Source: a virus
Strand: one strand, 5' to 3'
Virus record (IMG/VR): IMGVR_UViG_3300027749_000149
Coordinates: 1 to 52,184 of that record
DNA length: 52,184 bases
Part shown: in pieces, positions 17,279-26,479 of the stretch
How positions within the stretch are numbered: position 1 is the first letter of the stretch
Layout: the number at the start of each line of letters is the position of its first letter
The notes under the pieces: generated by a model
The model's database searches: none
What the model saw: only the letters and a program-made list of their open reading frames with translations
Told to the model about the DNA's origin: nothing
Translations under genes and position numbers: made by a program

Positions 17279-17832
17279 GGAAACACCTGCGCTGGGCAGC
17301 CTCCAAAGACAACGTCGTTCGGATAGCACCTGCCGTCACCGCACGCGATCCCGTTGACGGCTGTGCCGGACTTGTAGGTCAGCGTCTGGCTTCTTGTCAT
17401 GCCGCCGCCGATGTAGGTCGCCATCTCCTGGGACCCAAGACGGCAACTGTCAGCCGGGTCAGTACCGGCCATGGTCAAGGACATTGTTGGGTAGTAGATG
17501 CGGCACATGGTGACGCCGACTCCAGAGAGATAGCTCTTGACGTAAGTTCCGGTCAAGCAGACACCACCCCTTTGGTCGATGTCGAAGTAGCAAAACGTCG
17601 GGCAACCGATCTGGCACGCTGCCTGGCACTCGGCCTGAGTGGCGTACCCACCGGCGTTGGCCTGGAGAGAGCAGACCCCCGTAACGCGATCGCAGACCCA
17701 CAATTGCGGTGGAGGTGGCGGCGGGGGTAAGCAGCACTCGCATGGCGGGGCCGGGTTCAGGTCGATGGCTGATCGAGTCAGCTTGCCTCCCTTCCTGAGC
17801 AGCTTGCTCTTTCGCCTCACCAGCTTGGCCAT
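17275..17832 (-). CDS. Cysteine-rich tail-region protein, 185 aa
   Basis: The N-terminus is strongly basic (MAKLVRRKSKLLRKGGKL), then comes a CECCLPPPPPPP stretch and a disulfide-rich domain with repeated short Cys motifs (CDRVTGVCSL, QAECQAACQIGC, CFYFD-like). The pattern of CxxxxGxC followed by T-x-AECQxxC is one I recall in phage tail or virion proteins. It may be a small structural protein exposed on the particle, though paired cysteines are unusual for a cytoplasm-assembled virion. It lies directly downstream of the collagen-like protein. Confidence 0.7.
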   Translation of the reverse strand: MAKLVRRKSKLLRKGGKLTRSAIDLNPAPPCECCLPPPPPPPQLWVCDRVTGVCSLQANAGGYATQAECQAACQIGCPTFCYFDIDQRGGVCLTGTYVKSYLSGVGVTMCRIYYPTMSLTMAGTDPADSCRLGSQEMATYIGGGMTRSQTLTYKSGTAVNGIACGDGRCYPNDVVFGGCPAQVFP

Positions 17833-17834
17833 GG

Positions 17835-18482
17835 TCAGGACTCGCAGTCAGTGGTGTTGCTCAGGTCTTTCTCGATAGCTTTGATCCGCTTCTCAAGGTC
17901 CTTGATCTTGACGATGTCTGGTCGCCATTCGAGCAAAATGCTGCAAATGTCCTGGCCTTTGAGCTCTTTAAGAGACTCACGATTGCAGCACTTCGGGCAC
18001 CCGCCGGGGTCTCCGCCTGTCACCAGACGAATGCAGTCGTCCATCTTCTTGCGGAACCAAGAGCAGTTGAGCCGCTCAAGGATTCTTACCTCGAAGCTGG
18101 CAAATGCCGCCTCAATCGCAGAGGAGATCATTGACTCGATCAGGTCCTTGATGGAGTCCCAGTCGATGTCGCCAGGGGTTCCCGGAATGCCCGGAATGCC
18201 GTCCTTGCCGTCGGTGCCGATGCCGTTGTATCCCGGCAGCCCGTCCTTCCCTGCCCTCCCAGCGGCCCCGTCCCGGGAGTTGGCTTCCTTCGCTTTGTTG
18301 GCATTGAAGAAGTTGGGATTGTTGGCTGTCGTGGAGTCGTAGGACCGAGGCCCTTGGCTTGTCGGCGCCGGGGTGTTGGACATGGACAGAAGCCGCTGGG
18401 CGATATCCAGGCTGTGACCGGCCGGGATGCCCGCTTGCGTGAACAGGCCAGCAATTTGCTGTGCAGAGACGTTGTTGCTCAT
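17835..18482 (-). CDS. Collagen-like tail-region protein, 215 aa
   Basis: Residues about 70-105 form Gly-X-Y repeats (GAAGRAGKDGLPG and DGKDGIPGIPGTPGD), typical of trimeric phage fibre segments. The part after the repeats is predicted helical, with Cys pairs (CPKCCNRES), and ends in a coiled-coil-like stretch (IKDLEKRIKAIEKDLS). The N-terminal 60 residues could anchor it to the tail. The ATG overlaps the stop of the 1010-aa gene (ATGA), so it is probably an appendage of the nozzle protein. Confidence 0.7.
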   Translation of the reverse strand: MSNNVSAQQIAGLFTQAGIPAGHSLDIAQRLLSMSNTPAPTSQGPRSYDSTTANNPNFFNANKAKEANSRDGAAGRAGKDGLPGYNGIGTDGKDGIPGIPGTPGDIDWDSIKDLIESMISSAIEAAFASFEVRILERLNCSWFRKKMDDCIRLVTGGDPGGCPKCCNRESLKELKGQDICSILLEWRPDIVKIKDLEKRIKAIEKDLSNTTDCES

Positions 18483-21400
18483 TCTCCCTCTACTCCCATG
18501 ACTTCAATTCCGTGAAGGATCACTGGGCCTGAGTCGTCTTGCTGGCCGAACAGCTTGACTGCAACGTGAGCATCTGAGCCACTGAAGTCCCTGATCGTTC
18601 TTCCGGCGAACACGGCGCGAGCAACTCCGTTTGAGTCACCTTCCTGGTGCGGATTGATCTCCAGGTTGACGTAGGACTGCGGCTGCGTTTGGTCTGCGAT
18701 GAAACCCACGCCGCGATCTCTTCCGGCCACGTTCTTTCTCGGCGTGGTCGAGTTGTTGTAGAAGAGCTGGAGATAAAGCATGCACTTGGAGAGCGTGGTG
18801 CGATGAATCACTGAGACCGTTCTGCTGTTCTGCTGGTCGCCGTTCTTTGCGGTCTCATCTGTGATGAAGGCAAAGTTCCCTGACTTCCATGACCACGACA
18901 CTGGTGTTCCATCGTCGGTCAGGCCTTGGCCAAACTGCACGACTCCTGGCTTGGCAGACAACTTGCCCACGCTGGCTGTGATCTGCGTGATCTGGCCGTC
19001 CGCGCCTCTGATCTCCGTTGCGCTGAAGAATTGCGACGGATATCCCTCCAGCCACGAGGTTTTCGTGTCCGGGTCATAGACGATCTGCCTGGTCGGAAAC
19101 TCGCCTTCGTCTCCTGTGAAGCAGACATGGATGCGGATGACGCTGTAGTTCCTGTCCGCTCTCAAGAAAAACCATTTCCTCTTGGAGAAGTCGATGGTCG
19201 GAAGGCTTGAGTCGGTATTGGTTCTAACCATGGTATCGAGAGCATCGAAGAGGCTTTCTGTATGCCCATGTTCGTTGATCTTGTAGAGCCCGAAGTCATC
19301 GAAGACATAGGCTTCCCCCATGTAGATGTCCCAGCACCGCTGATTCAAGCATCCGCGATAGGCAACGAGGGATGTCGTTGCATTCATGGCTGGGTTGTTC
19401 ACCCAATTCAGCCTGTTGCAGTGCCGTGCCTGCATGACAAGAACTGCGCCTGCGTAAGGAATCATGGATGTGATGTAGTCCGTGTCCCTCACGTTGGTTT
19501 GAAGAACCAGCTCGTTTGTTTCGGGCATGGACTCGGGCTCGTCGGCCTCTGAGTACATGATCGTGTTGGGCCTCTTGCCGGTTGTGTCCACTGCCAGAAG
19601 AGTGCGGTCCTGGAACACGATGCCGACCGAGAAGTCTGTGGACGCCACCCCGAATCTGTTTGCGTTGAGACTGCCATCGTCCAGGAGAATCGGTAAGGCC
19701 AGGAACCCGTCCCTGTTCACGTCCGTCAGGTCATAGTCGGAGAGCGTGTCCTCAAAGGGGAGCGTTGCGTCGAGGAGCGTGGTCACCCTGAAGAGCGTGA
19801 TTGCTTGATTGCTGGTGCTTCTCCATAGCTCAGCTCCCGTCGCCCACTCAGGCTTTGGGTCCGGGATACGCCATGTGAGTTTTGCAGCGTGATCTCCGCA
19901 GTTCACCTCGTTGACTGGAGAAAGGCTCGACAGGACTGGGCCGCCAGCGTCCTTCGACACCCCTGCGTTCACCCACCTGTAGTAGCACTGGTATTTTCCG
20001 CGAAGAGTTGCTCGCATGATCGCAAGACCGCGAGCTCCTCCTACGTCGCCTTCTGTGTTGAGCAACTTGGGAGCGAACAAATATGTCTTGTTGGGTTGCT
20101 CAAGAAGCAGTTTCGTTATCCTGCCGTAGCAGTCCACTTCTGTGTTGATCGTGTCTCCGTCTTCGGTGGTGAAGACGGGCGGGGTCATGTAGCCCTTGCC
20201 TGCGTTTGCTGGCAACGGGTCAATCTGCCGCTGCTTGTAGGTGTTGAGCTGCGAGATGGTCAGTTTGTCAGGGCACCGCGGGTCTGAAATGCAGTAACCG
20301 CGAGCTCGGAGCTGGCACGTCGCGGTGGTGTTGCAGTTCGGGCCGTTCAAGTATCCAGCCATGAATCCAGATGCGGTGTGCAGCGTGGCGACGATCTCGT
20401 CCCCGGGCTCATACCCAGACCCAAAGTCATAGACTTGAGCTGTTATCGTGTAGTTAGCGAGATCAGTTCCGTCGCCAGCCGGGTAGCACTTAAACTTTCC
20501 CCAGAAGGCATCCGGGAACATGAAGATGACCTTCGCTCCCCCGCCTTTGCCTCCCGTGGCTGGAACGATGACGCCGTTACCCTCTCTGGTGTACTCAGAC
20601 AAGCAGAGCCAGTAGTAGAGCGGGTACTCGAATATCTCCCAGAAAATTGCTCCGGTGTCTGGGTCTCCTGCCGCAAACCCCTTCTTCAGCTTCAGGGCGG
20701 CGGCGGCGCCTGTCCCTGTGACTGCAAGCCCTGGTTGATCCCGGAACTGCACGCACGCAGTGGAAGTGTATCCAGTCCCTCCGTCAGTGACCTCAACTTC
20801 TGATATCTGAGCATTGCCTATGCGGGCGATGGCCTTTGCCTGCCTGCCTCCGACGACAACCGGGTCTATCGGGGAGTCAATCAAGAATATGCTGCTGAGT
20901 GGCGTCAGGTCGATAGCCTTCGGTGAGCCACCTCCTGCGGTGCTAGACACAAGAGCGCCAGACTGGCCTGGCGGAGGGCCGATGTACACAGACGGCGGCA
21001 GGTGATACCCGTTGCCAACATCCGTTAGATCGATGCGGGCAACGTAGAAGCTGGGGCTGGAGTCGATTGCGATGACTGGCTTCGTGGCTGGGGCAGCCAA
21101 GCCCACTGGTCTAAGGCTTCCGTCACGGCTGCGTACAAGCCCCTGATTGCCGTGCCCCTGGTAGATGTAGACTTCGCCCCTCCGCCCCTGACAGAACGAG
21201 ACCGGAAACTCCGGCCTGAGCGCGGTGCGCTTTTGGGAAACAGTCGCTTCAGTTCCGACAAGGTTTGTGATCTCCAGGATGTTTCCAGCGTCATCGAACG
21301 CCATGACAGTGTCCGTGCTCCCGGACCCCACCGACAGCCCCCACATCTCCAGGAGCTTGTTTGCCACGCTCAGGATGGTCTTCATCCCGCCCCTGACAGT

Positions 21401-21511
21401 GAGCTGACCGGGGATCAGCGACATGACATTGAACTGCTCGGTGGCTGCACCGGGAGGGAGTTTGTAGGCGCTGGCAGCCTGGTACAGGCCAAGGAAGTTG
21501 GAGATTTTCAT
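18479..21511 (-). CDS. Tail tube / nozzle protein, 1010 aa
   Basis: The N-terminus (NFLGLYQAASAYKLPPGA, then LIPGQLTVRGGMKT) matches the start seen in tail tubular B or nozzle proteins of short-tailed phages, where a PxGxxTxxxN element is followed by PGxLTVRxG. The rest is beta-rich, with several Cys-containing loops. It should form the hexameric distal tube below the adaptor. Its position next to the adaptor gene, with a 4-base overlap (ATGA), supports this. It is longer than the roughly 800-residue T7 protein, with added domains. Confidence 0.75.
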   Translation of the reverse strand: MKISNFLGLYQAASAYKLPPGAATEQFNVMSLIPGQLTVRGGMKTILSVANKLLEMWGLSVGSGSTDTVMAFDDAGNILEITNLVGTEATVSQKRTALRPEFPVSFCQGRRGEVYIYQGHGNQGLVRSRDGSLRPVGLAAPATKPVIAIDSSPSFYVARIDLTDVGNGYHLPPSVYIGPPPGQSGALVSSTAGGGSPKAIDLTPLSSIFLIDSPIDPVVVGGRQAKAIARIGNAQISEVEVTDGGTGYTSTACVQFRDQPGLAVTGTGAAAALKLKKGFAAGDPDTGAIFWEIFEYPLYYWLCLSEYTREGNGVIVPATGGKGGGAKVIFMFPDAFWGKFKCYPAGDGTDLANYTITAQVYDFGSGYEPGDEIVATLHTASGFMAGYLNGPNCNTTATCQLRARGYCISDPRCPDKLTISQLNTYKQRQIDPLPANAGKGYMTPPVFTTEDGDTINTEVDCYGRITKLLLEQPNKTYLFAPKLLNTEGDVGGARGLAIMRATLRGKYQCYYRWVNAGVSKDAGGPVLSSLSPVNEVNCGDHAAKLTWRIPDPKPEWATGAELWRSTSNQAITLFRVTTLLDATLPFEDTLSDYDLTDVNRDGFLALPILLDDGSLNANRFGVASTDFSVGIVFQDRTLLAVDTTGKRPNTIMYSEADEPESMPETNELVLQTNVRDTDYITSMIPYAGAVLVMQARHCNRLNWVNNPAMNATTSLVAYRGCLNQRCWDIYMGEAYVFDDFGLYKINEHGHTESLFDALDTMVRTNTDSSLPTIDFSKRKWFFLRADRNYSVIRIHVCFTGDEGEFPTRQIVYDPDTKTSWLEGYPSQFFSATEIRGADGQITQITASVGKLSAKPGVVQFGQGLTDDGTPVSWSWKSGNFAFITDETAKNGDQQNSRTVSVIHRTTLSKCMLYLQLFYNNSTTPRKNVAGRDRGVGFIADQTQPQSYVNLEINPHQEGDSNGVARAVFAGRTIRDFSGSDAHVAVKLFGQQDDSGPVILHGIEVMGVEGE

Positions 21512-22563
21512 GGGTAGCTACCGGGTGCCCCTCCGTCGAGGATCAGTGATCCTGGGCTGGATGACGAGCCGCCGTCCAGCGTGTTTCCTGAGGTCGATCC
21601 GCTGCTTCCCGAAGACCCGGGCCCGGAGCCTGCGTTGTCTGCCCCTGGCCTCAGGTACCAGTACGAGTAGTAGCCAAACCGAGAGTCACGGCGACCCGAG
21701 ATAGGAGCCTTGGAGTCTCGCTCAAACGCCAGCCTCAGGTCTCTTCCGTAGATTCCCATTGCCCCTTCGATGTTTTTTCCAGTCAGCCTTGCCAACCATG
21801 TTTCGGCGCCCGACAACAAAGCAGTGTACATCTGGGGAGAAATGTCCAAGTAGTCAGTGATGATGTACTTGGTGTTCTGGTACTGAAGCGGTGCGGCCGG
21901 GCTCCATGCAGAAAGCTCGCCCGCACTGGTGACTGCATAAATCAACGCCTCATCGGCGTACCCGTTCATGCCAGCGAGGCTTTCTGGATGAATTGCCGGG
22001 TCTCCTGAAAATCGGATCAGGCTTCCCGTCATCAGCTTTGAGAACTTCGTGTCTGTTCCGTGGGTGATGACGCCGTCTGTTGTCACGGTTCCACACCTGG
22101 CTTGATCCTCCCATCCGGTGAATCTCAAGTCCCTCGGACGACGACGGTAGGTGAGCGTCATCGACGTGTCATAGGCCCATCCGTTGAAGACCCTCATCTC
22201 CCATCGGTCTGGCATGGAGATCGAAGGAGTGATCGTCCACACGATGTGAACCAACGACCTGAAAGCGGTGTTGATCAGTCGCTCAAACTCCATCGGGGAG
22301 ACGTATTCGGCAACGATTCCCGTGGTTGGGAGAGCGACAGCATCGACGGAGCTTACGCCCCACGGGAGCTTGTAGCTGATGACTTTGTTAGAGGACGGAA
22401 GGGAAATGTTGTCCGTGCTGTGATACCAATCCCAAGCTCGCACTTCCACCAAGTCTCTGTAGGCATGGAACAGGGACTGCCTAAGAACTCGATGCTCTTG
22501 GTCTTGAGCTCCTCCGCCCACTGAAGACATGAGGTATTCGATGGCGTCGATCGCGGCGTACAT
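21508..22563 (-). CDS. Head-tail adaptor protein, 351 aa
   Basis: The start (YAAIDAIEYLMSSVGGGAQDQ, without its Met) and the helical core around residues 230-290 (ITDYLDISPQMYTALLSGA, ETWLARLTGKN, AFERDSKAP) resemble gp11- or gp4-type adaptors that dock below the portal. The middle carries a beta domain (residues about 60-215). The last 55 residues are Ser/Gly-rich and low-complexity. It precedes the nozzle gene, the usual order in short-tailed phages. GGGGTGATCC precedes the ATG. Confidence 0.7.
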   Translation of the reverse strand: MYAAIDAIEYLMSSVGGGAQDQEHRVLRQSLFHAYRDLVEVRAWDWYHSTDNISLPSSNKVISYKLPWGVSSVDAVALPTTGIVAEYVSPMEFERLINTAFRSLVHIVWTITPSISMPDRWEMRVFNGWAYDTSMTLTYRRRPRDLRFTGWEDQARCGTVTTDGVITHGTDTKFSKLMTGSLIRFSGDPAIHPESLAGMNGYADEALIYAVTSAGELSAWSPAAPLQYQNTKYIITDYLDISPQMYTALLSGAETWLARLTGKNIEGAMGIYGRDLRLAFERDSKAPISGRRDSRFGYYSYWYLRPGADNAGSGPGSSGSSGSTSGNTLDGGSSSSPGSLILDGGAPGSYP

Positions 22564-22566
22564 GGA

Positions 22567-24900
22567 TCACCCCGTGTAGCAGATGTTGTTGACAAACGGG
22601 CTGACGCGATAGTTCGTCGTCACCTGAGAGCCAGCCGCGACGAACTTATTGGCGCCGTAGGCCAGACCGTTCCATGCCGGAACCGCATTAGACTGGATCG
22701 GCATAGCTGTGCTGCGGATGGTCCATGTCACGCCGTTTGCGCTTGTGATGCAGGTAGCCTGCCCGTCCGTCGCCATGAAGAGACTGTTTCCGTAGGTGCA
22801 CCCCCTCCATGACGCCGTGGTGCCGATGGTCTGGGCGGTCCAGGCCGTACCGTTTGTTGAGGTGTAGGCAGTTCCTCCTCCGCATGGGACCAAGACGTAG
22901 AGCGATCCGCTGTAGGCGACCTCAAACGGGGCCGCTGCGGCGGTGCCGAAGTAGAAGTCGGCTCCGGCCAGCGTAGCCCTCGTCCAGACAGCGCCGTCGG
23001 TCGAGCTGTAGAGGTACCCGTCAACGAGCCGACCAAACCACCGTCCGCCGGAGTACCGGACTTCTGCGTTGTTCCACACGGTGTTGTTGGTAGTGCCGGA
23101 AATGCTCGTGGAGATAGCGGAAAGCTGACCGTTGAAATACTGCCACAAGGCACCCGAGGGAGCCGAGACGGCGCCTGCCCATCCAGCGTCCGACGGCTTC
23201 GCAGTGATGAGGAAGCGGTTCACCCCGAAATCATATGACTGCGCCTCTGAAAATCCAGGAGCCCCGGCAGTCCACGACGGAGCGGCCACACCCCAGGTGA
23301 TACCGTTGCTGGAGCTGCTGACCGACATCGATGCCCTGCCGAGGACGTAGCAGTCGTTGATGGCGAAAAACAGGCCGCCGCCACGAGCAATCCGGCTGAA
23401 CCGAGACGACACTGGGACTGGTGCCGGGCATGCCTGCCAGGCAACACCGTCCACTGAGTACGCATACCCGGTCGTGAACAGGCCCCCAGCAATGTCGCCA
23501 TCCGGGGCGTAGCTCAGGGCACCGAGCCTGCTGTATCCAGAGGTGTTCCATGGGTAATCGACGGTCCCGGAGGCGAGCTTCCAGGACGATCCGTTGACCG
23601 TTGGAGCGGACCCAACAGTGAGGGTGGCGATCTGGCTGTAGACCGTGCCCACGGCTGTGGTCGTGGCTGACAGGCGGTACTTGGCGCCGTTGTCTCCCGA
23701 GGAGACCGTGACCGTGAGCGTGGTCGCGTTTGCCCCGGAGATAGCTGCCCAGGTAGAGCCACCGGCAGCAAACTTTTGCCAGGCGTAGTTGATGGGGCTC
23801 TCTGTGGACTGAGCAATGGCAGTGAACGTGACAGACAGACCTGCGGTGGTTGTGGTGTCTGAGGGGTTGGTCGTGAACACTGTGGACTGCTGCGTTGCTG
23901 CGGCACTGGGGAGGACCAGATTCAGCGTCCAGGTTGGTGCCGTGCCAGTGATCGAGGCAGAGGCCACGGCTCCGGTGGTGACCGAGCCAATGGTCAGTGT
24001 TGGGGTCGGGCCAGCGGGACCTTGGCTTCCGGCCACACCCTGGATTCCCTGTGAGCCTTGTGGGCCAGTCGGTCCCTGGACTCCAGCCGCACCGGCAGCT
24101 CCAGCCGCGCCGACTGGGCCACGCATCTGGCCGAAATTGAGCCAGCCGTTTGCCTGAGTCGTGCTGGCCGTGCTGCCCCCGACGTAGACAAACCCGTCGC
24201 CCACCAACGTGGCAGATGGGGTGCCGGTAGGCAGGGTCGATCCCGAGAAAATCCAGATGTCCCCCACTGCCATTCCCGTCGAAACAGGCGGCCATGTGGT
24301 GGTGAAAGTGCCTTTGACCACACCGGCCCCACCTCGATCGCCTTGCGGACCCTGTGCCCCAGTCGGGCCAGCCACTCCCTGAGGGCCAGCCGCACCGGCA
24401 CTTCCGGTAGCACCAACAGGCAGGACGAGGTTCAGGACTTGGTTGGGAGCAGTGCCCGAGAACGTAGCTGACGGCGTGCTGCTAGATGTGACCGTGCCGA
24501 TCGTGAGGCTGGTGGCCGCTCCGGCACTTCCGGCGTCACCCTTTGGCAGCACCAGATTGAGGATCGGGTTCTGTGGCGTACCGCTGATCGAAGCGCTTGG
24601 GGCGGTCCCCTGCGAGACAGATCCGATGGCCATCGTGGCGGCACTGCCAGTCGGGCCAGCGGGACCGGCAGGGCCAGCGACACCGGCAGGCCCGGAGGAC
24701 CCCTGCGGGCCTGCAACACCGGGCAGTCCACGGTCTGATCGGTAGGCCAGGCTGTTCCAGGTGGTTGTCCCGTCGCCCAACTTGAATCGTCCGGTGTCGG
24801 TCTCAACCCCCAGCTCGGCAGCACCGAGGATCGAGTTTGCGGCGGCCCACTCTAGGGCTGTGCCTCGCCGCATCAAGATTTGCTGGTAGATCGTTGGCAT
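22567..24900 (-). CDS. Collagen-containing tail fibre, 777 aa
   Basis: The first 55 residues (LMRRGTALEWAAANSIL, ELGVETDTGRFKLGDG, then TTTWNSLAY) are the N-terminal anchor domain known from Mtd-like and other fibre proteins. Several collagen-like Gly-X-Y blocks follow (about 58-95, 160-190 and 260-300). An immunoglobulin-like domain lies at about 340-425 (TNPSDTTTTAGLSVTFTAIA). The C-terminal 330 residues have repeated aromatic Gly blades such as YSSTDGAVWTR and TSTNGTAWTAQ, as in beta-propeller proteins. It is probably a trimeric host-recognition fibre. AAAGGAG precedes the ATG. Confidence 0.8.
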   Translation of the reverse strand: MPTIYQQILMRRGTALEWAAANSILGAAELGVETDTGRFKLGDGTTTWNSLAYRSDRGLPGVAGPQGSSGPAGVAGPAGPAGPTGSAATMAIGSVSQGTAPSASISGTPQNPILNLVLPKGDAGSAGAATSLTIGTVTSSSTPSATFSGTAPNQVLNLVLPVGATGSAGAAGPQGVAGPTGAQGPQGDRGGAGVVKGTFTTTWPPVSTGMAVGDIWIFSGSTLPTGTPSATLVGDGFVYVGGSTASTTQANGWLNFGQMRGPVGAAGAAGAAGVQGPTGPQGSQGIQGVAGSQGPAGPTPTLTIGSVTTGAVASASITGTAPTWTLNLVLPSAAATQQSTVFTTNPSDTTTTAGLSVTFTAIAQSTESPINYAWQKFAAGGSTWAAISGANATTLTVTVSSGDNGAKYRLSATTTAVGTVYSQIATLTVGSAPTVNGSSWKLASGTVDYPWNTSGYSRLGALSYAPDGDIAGGLFTTGYAYSVDGVAWQACPAPVPVSSRFSRIARGGGLFFAINDCYVLGRASMSVSSSSNGITWGVAAPSWTAGAPGFSEAQSYDFGVNRFLITAKPSDAGWAGAVSAPSGALWQYFNGQLSAISTSISGTTNNTVWNNAEVRYSGGRWFGRLVDGYLYSSTDGAVWTRATLAGADFYFGTAAAAPFEVAYSGSLYVLVPCGGGTAYTSTNGTAWTAQTIGTTASWRGCTYGNSLFMATDGQATCITSANGVTWTIRSTAMPIQSNAVPAWNGLAYGANKFVAAGSQVTTNYRVSPFVNNICYTG

Positions 24901-24968
24901 GTCATTGCTCCTTTGAAGTATTCATGTGCGGCAGAGGGGAGTGCTGGTCACGCCTCTAACGGCATCGG

Positions 24969-26183
24969 CTAAAACGTAGCGTCAGCAATCTGTTGGCCTG
25001 TTGTCGCCGTTGTTGCAACGTCAGCGAGCCTCCCACTTGCGAACGCCGTAAGCGCCGACGCACACGCCGACTGGATTGCTGACGATGTGATTGCTGCGGT
25101 CCCAGTAGTCGCGTCGACAGCCACGCCAGACGCGACCAGCGAAGCGGCAGGGACTGCGAGCGTTCCAGTCCTCGCGCCCGCTGCGTAAGAGGTGCCGCTG
25201 CGAACGTCACCTGTCGGCGGGTAATATCCTGTCGAGATCGGATCGACAATCGTTTTCTTTGAGCCAGCCGACGATCCGCCAACCACCTGCACTATGGCAA
25301 AGTTTCCCGTTGACACAGTGAACAGCACAATTCCAGTGACTGGGGAAAATCCGTTGTCGGCATATTCCACCTCGGTCACTCGCACCCCCCATGTTGATGC
25401 AGTCACTCCCGGCTGAGTGCTGCTAGCCTTTGCTCGCGTGACGGTATACGTTCCAGAGGACCCTAGTATCATCCCAGGGCCACCTACTCCCCCGACGCAA
25501 GTCCCGTTGATCGTCACGGTGCTAGCTACCCCTGCCGCCACCTGCACGCCCGCGTACGAGCCGCTCGATCCAGACACTGTGCCTGTGATGGTTAGTGGCA
25601 CATTACCCTGCACGGCCACCCCCGGTCCGTTGCTCCCAGCCGTTACGTCTCCGGTGATACTGATTACGGCACCTTGCGCTTGCAACCCACCGCCAACATT
25701 ACCGCTCGCGCCACCAGTCACGTTTCCGGTGATGTTAAGCACCGCTGCTCCGGTGACCGTAAATACTGCCGATCCGTAATTGCCGGTTGTGTGCTGCAAA
25801 GATCCAGTGATGTTCAGCGTTCCAGCCGACTGAAATACGCAAGAGCCTGTCCCATTGGATGTCACAGATCCGATAATTGTGTATGTGCCCGACGAACTGA
25901 TAGCAATCAGATTCGTGTTTTGGCAAATCAGATTCGCCGTCAGCGTCACGCCAGACACGAGCGCAAACGCCCCGCCAGCCGTGGCTGTGTTGCTGCCGTC
26001 GTTGAAGGCATCGTTTCGGATCGTCGCAACTGTCGTGGCGACGTTGATCGTGATTGTTGAAATGCCGTTGGCACATAAAACGTCTGCCGCAGTAAACGTG
26101 GCGGTGGCCGCAGTTCCTGTTGGCGTGGTAGCCCAGATGGCTCCGTTAATGTTTCCCGACGCGCGGGCGAAATACGTCGCCAT
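24969..26183 (-). CDS. Beta-helix tail spike / fibre protein, 404 aa
   Basis: The opening MATYFARASGNINGAIWATT is followed by short repeats rich in Thr, Ile, Val, Gly and Asn (ITGNVTGGASGNVGG, ITGDVTAGSNGPG, ITGTVSGSSGS), the signature of a right-handed beta-solenoid. I recall such starts in many phage structural proteins. The C-terminal 130 residues leave the repeats and end in an Ala/Thr-rich helical part (ITSSAIQSACASALTAF). The 68-base gap down to 24900 shows nothing notable. It probably forms a spike or fibre exposed on the tail. Confidence 0.7.
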   Translation of the reverse strand: MATYFARASGNINGAIWATTPTGTAATATFTAADVLCANGISTITINVATTVATIRNDAFNDGSNTATAGGAFALVSGVTLTANLICQNTNLIAISSSGTYTIIGSVTSNGTGSCVFQSAGTLNITGSLQHTTGNYGSAVFTVTGAAVLNITGNVTGGASGNVGGGLQAQGAVISITGDVTAGSNGPGVAVQGNVPLTITGTVSGSSGSYAGVQVAAGVASTVTINGTCVGGVGGPGMILGSSGTYTVTRAKASSTQPGVTASTWGVRVTEVEYADNGFSPVTGIVLFTVSTGNFAIVQVVGGSSAGSKKTIVDPISTGYYPPTGDVRSGTSYAAGARTGTLAVPAASLVASGVAVDATTGTAAITSSAIQSACASALTAFASGRLADVATTATTGQQIADATF

Positions 26184-26186
26184 TGC

Positions 26187-26474
26187 TCACAGCCCTTTCG
26201 ACCGGAGGAACTCGACCACGGCGGACTGCATGGCAGAAAACGCTGCTTGCTCTTGCGGGTCAGTGATTTCGTTTTCCCGGCCACGCACGATCGAAATTGA
26301 CGCGCTATCGAGACGTTGCTTTTGGCCTTGCTCATCAAAGCGGACGGGGACGCAGTTTAGAGAAAACGATACTGGCTCCGTACCGTCTTCGTTTAGCCTT
26401 TGGCTGACGGCAAGCGAAACGTCCCAGGAAGCGAACGTCCTGCCGTCTGATTCGATGATTGCGTTGGATTTCAT
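26187..26474 (-). CDS. Small tail-region protein, 95 aa
   Basis: From the ATG at 26474 it reads MKSNAIIESDGRTFASWDVS and ends QSAVVEFLRSKGL. The first part is beta-like, with a predicted C-terminal helix (DPQEQAAFSAMQSAVVEFL). A longer frame to 26513 overlaps the upstream gene and lacks a better start. It sits among fibre genes, five bases after the upstream stop. It could be a chaperone or small tail part; the family is not recognised. Confidence 0.7.
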   Translation of the reverse strand: MKSNAIIESDGRTFASWDVSLAVSQRLNEDGTEPVSFSLNCVPVRFDEQGQKQRLDSASISIVRGRENEITDPQEQAAFSAMQSAVVEFLRSKGL

Positions 26475-26479
26475 TTCGC

